A stretch of 64,000 nt of DNA from NCBI RefSeq assembly GCF_023721835.1, contig NZ_JAMKFE010000011.1:117068-181067 (forward strand), given 5' to 3'. This DNA comes from Caldimonas mangrovi. Lineage in GTDB: Bacteria; Pseudomonadota; Gammaproteobacteria; Burkholderiales; Burkholderiaceae_C. The notes under the pieces are model-generated. The model was not told the origin of the DNA and did no database searches. It worked only from the letters and a program-made list of their open reading frames with translations. Shown here piece by piece: positions 63,702 through 64,000 of the stretch. How positions within the stretch are numbered: the stretch's first letter is position 1; each line of letters starts with the position of its first letter. Position numbers and translations under genes: made by a program.

Positions 63702-64000
63702 TCAGGCGCCTTGCGGCTTGGCGCTCACGTGGTTGGCATCGAACGCCTCGCCGCGCGTCATCACCGCCCACAGGATGCGCGCGTTCTTGTTCGCCAGCGC
63801 CACCACGGCCTTCTGCCAGCCTGAGCGTTCTCGCAAGGCCAGCACCCAACGCGAGATGCGGTCGTCTCTGCGATGTGCCGTCATCACCGCCGACTTGGCC
63901 GCCTGCACCAGCAGCATCCTCAAGTAGGTCTGGCCTCGTTTGGTGATGCCCCCCAACTGGCTCTTGCCACCGCTGGAGCGCTGCCGGGGCACCAGCCCCA
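63702..64000 (-). CDS. IS110-family transposase, C-terminal part (partial)
   Basis: The frame is open to the window edge and reads GLVPRQRSSGGKSQLGGITKRGQTYLRMLLVQAAKSAVM, the conserved transposase_20 region of IS110/IS116/IS902 enzymes. It is followed by WVLALRERSGWQKAVVALANKNARILWAVMTRGEAFD, the usual C-terminus. In this family a catalytic Ser in the C-terminal domain works with an N-terminal RuvC-like DEDD domain, which lies outside the window. The first in-frame GTG is not the real start; the gene continues to the right. The element marks the edge of the disturbed, lower-GC region. Confidence 0.9.
   Translation of the reverse strand, partial: GLVPRQRSSGGKSQLGGITKRGQTYLRMLLVQAAKSAVMTAHRRDDRISRWVLALRERSGWQKAVVALANKNARILWAVMTRGEAFDANHVSAKPQGA

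Overview
The window looks like a chromosomal segment of a high-GC betaproteobacterium, most likely Burkholderiales (Rubrivivax/Leptothrix/Methylibium-type). The reasons are the dusB-fis-purH-ruvC core block, a betaproteobacterial-style Crp/Fnr regulator, the urt urea transporter order and the very GC-rich third codon positions. This placement is inferred from gene order and style; no search was run. No rRNA, tRNA or CRISPR array was seen.

Layout. 1-5.2 kb: the start of a large two-partner-secretion exoprotein (cut by the window edge), a HIT hydrolase and a divergent GT41-type glycosyltransferase. 5.3-9.2 kb: a 1297-residue FAD/Fe-S oxidoreductase. 9.4-14.7 kb: ugpB-A-E-C-Q for glycerol-3-phosphate and its diesters, with a possible Pho box. 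14.9-17.6 kb: NfeD protease, slipin and a YqaA membrane protein. 17.7-23.2 kb: dusB-fis, purH, a plsC-cdsA pair and ruvC. 23.2-32.3 kb: urate catabolism (puuD, uraH, GntR regulator, puuE, a uraD-allC fusion, an M20 amidohydrolase) followed by an ABC importer. 32.5-38.4 kb: a tightly packed five-gene operon of unknown product (GNAT, asparagine-synthase-like amidotransferase, AMP-ligase, carrier protein, NAD-synthase-like amidase). 38.6-40.6 kb: a probably acquired MATE exporter and glyoxalase-like gene beside a decayed LysR fragment. 40.7-42.3 kb: Crp/Fnr regulator and a ureD without other urease genes. 42.3-51.4 kb: TAXI-TRAP transporter, BKACE lyase, class III aminotransferase, RpiR and LysR regulators and an FAD amino-acid dehydrogenase. 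51.5-58.1 kb: a glutathione transferase and urtABCDE. 58.3-62.4 kb: PPC protein, small membrane protein, DUF899 protein, beta-propeller and a large HTH regulator. 62.4-64 kb: a gene-poor, lower-GC end with integron-cassette-like sites and the end of an IS110 transposase.

Nitrogen salvage is a recurring theme. The purine genes take urate through hydroxyisourate, OHCU, allantoin and allantoate. The urt system imports urea and ureD would help mature urease, although the urease subunits are not here. The TRAP/aminotransferase/BKACE block suits an imported amino acid that is turned into a beta-keto acid and cleaved with acetyl-CoA.

Two observations stand out as possibly undescribed. The first is the 32.5-38.4 kb operon, which has the parts to activate an acid, hold it on a carrier protein and amidate it. 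The second is a family of about 80-bp intergenic repeats placed directly after stop codons. Its copies keep the same three-hairpin fold through paired base changes, and two copies flank plsC-cdsA. Strong GC hairpins also follow four of the four solute-binding-protein genes whose transporter partners lie downstream.
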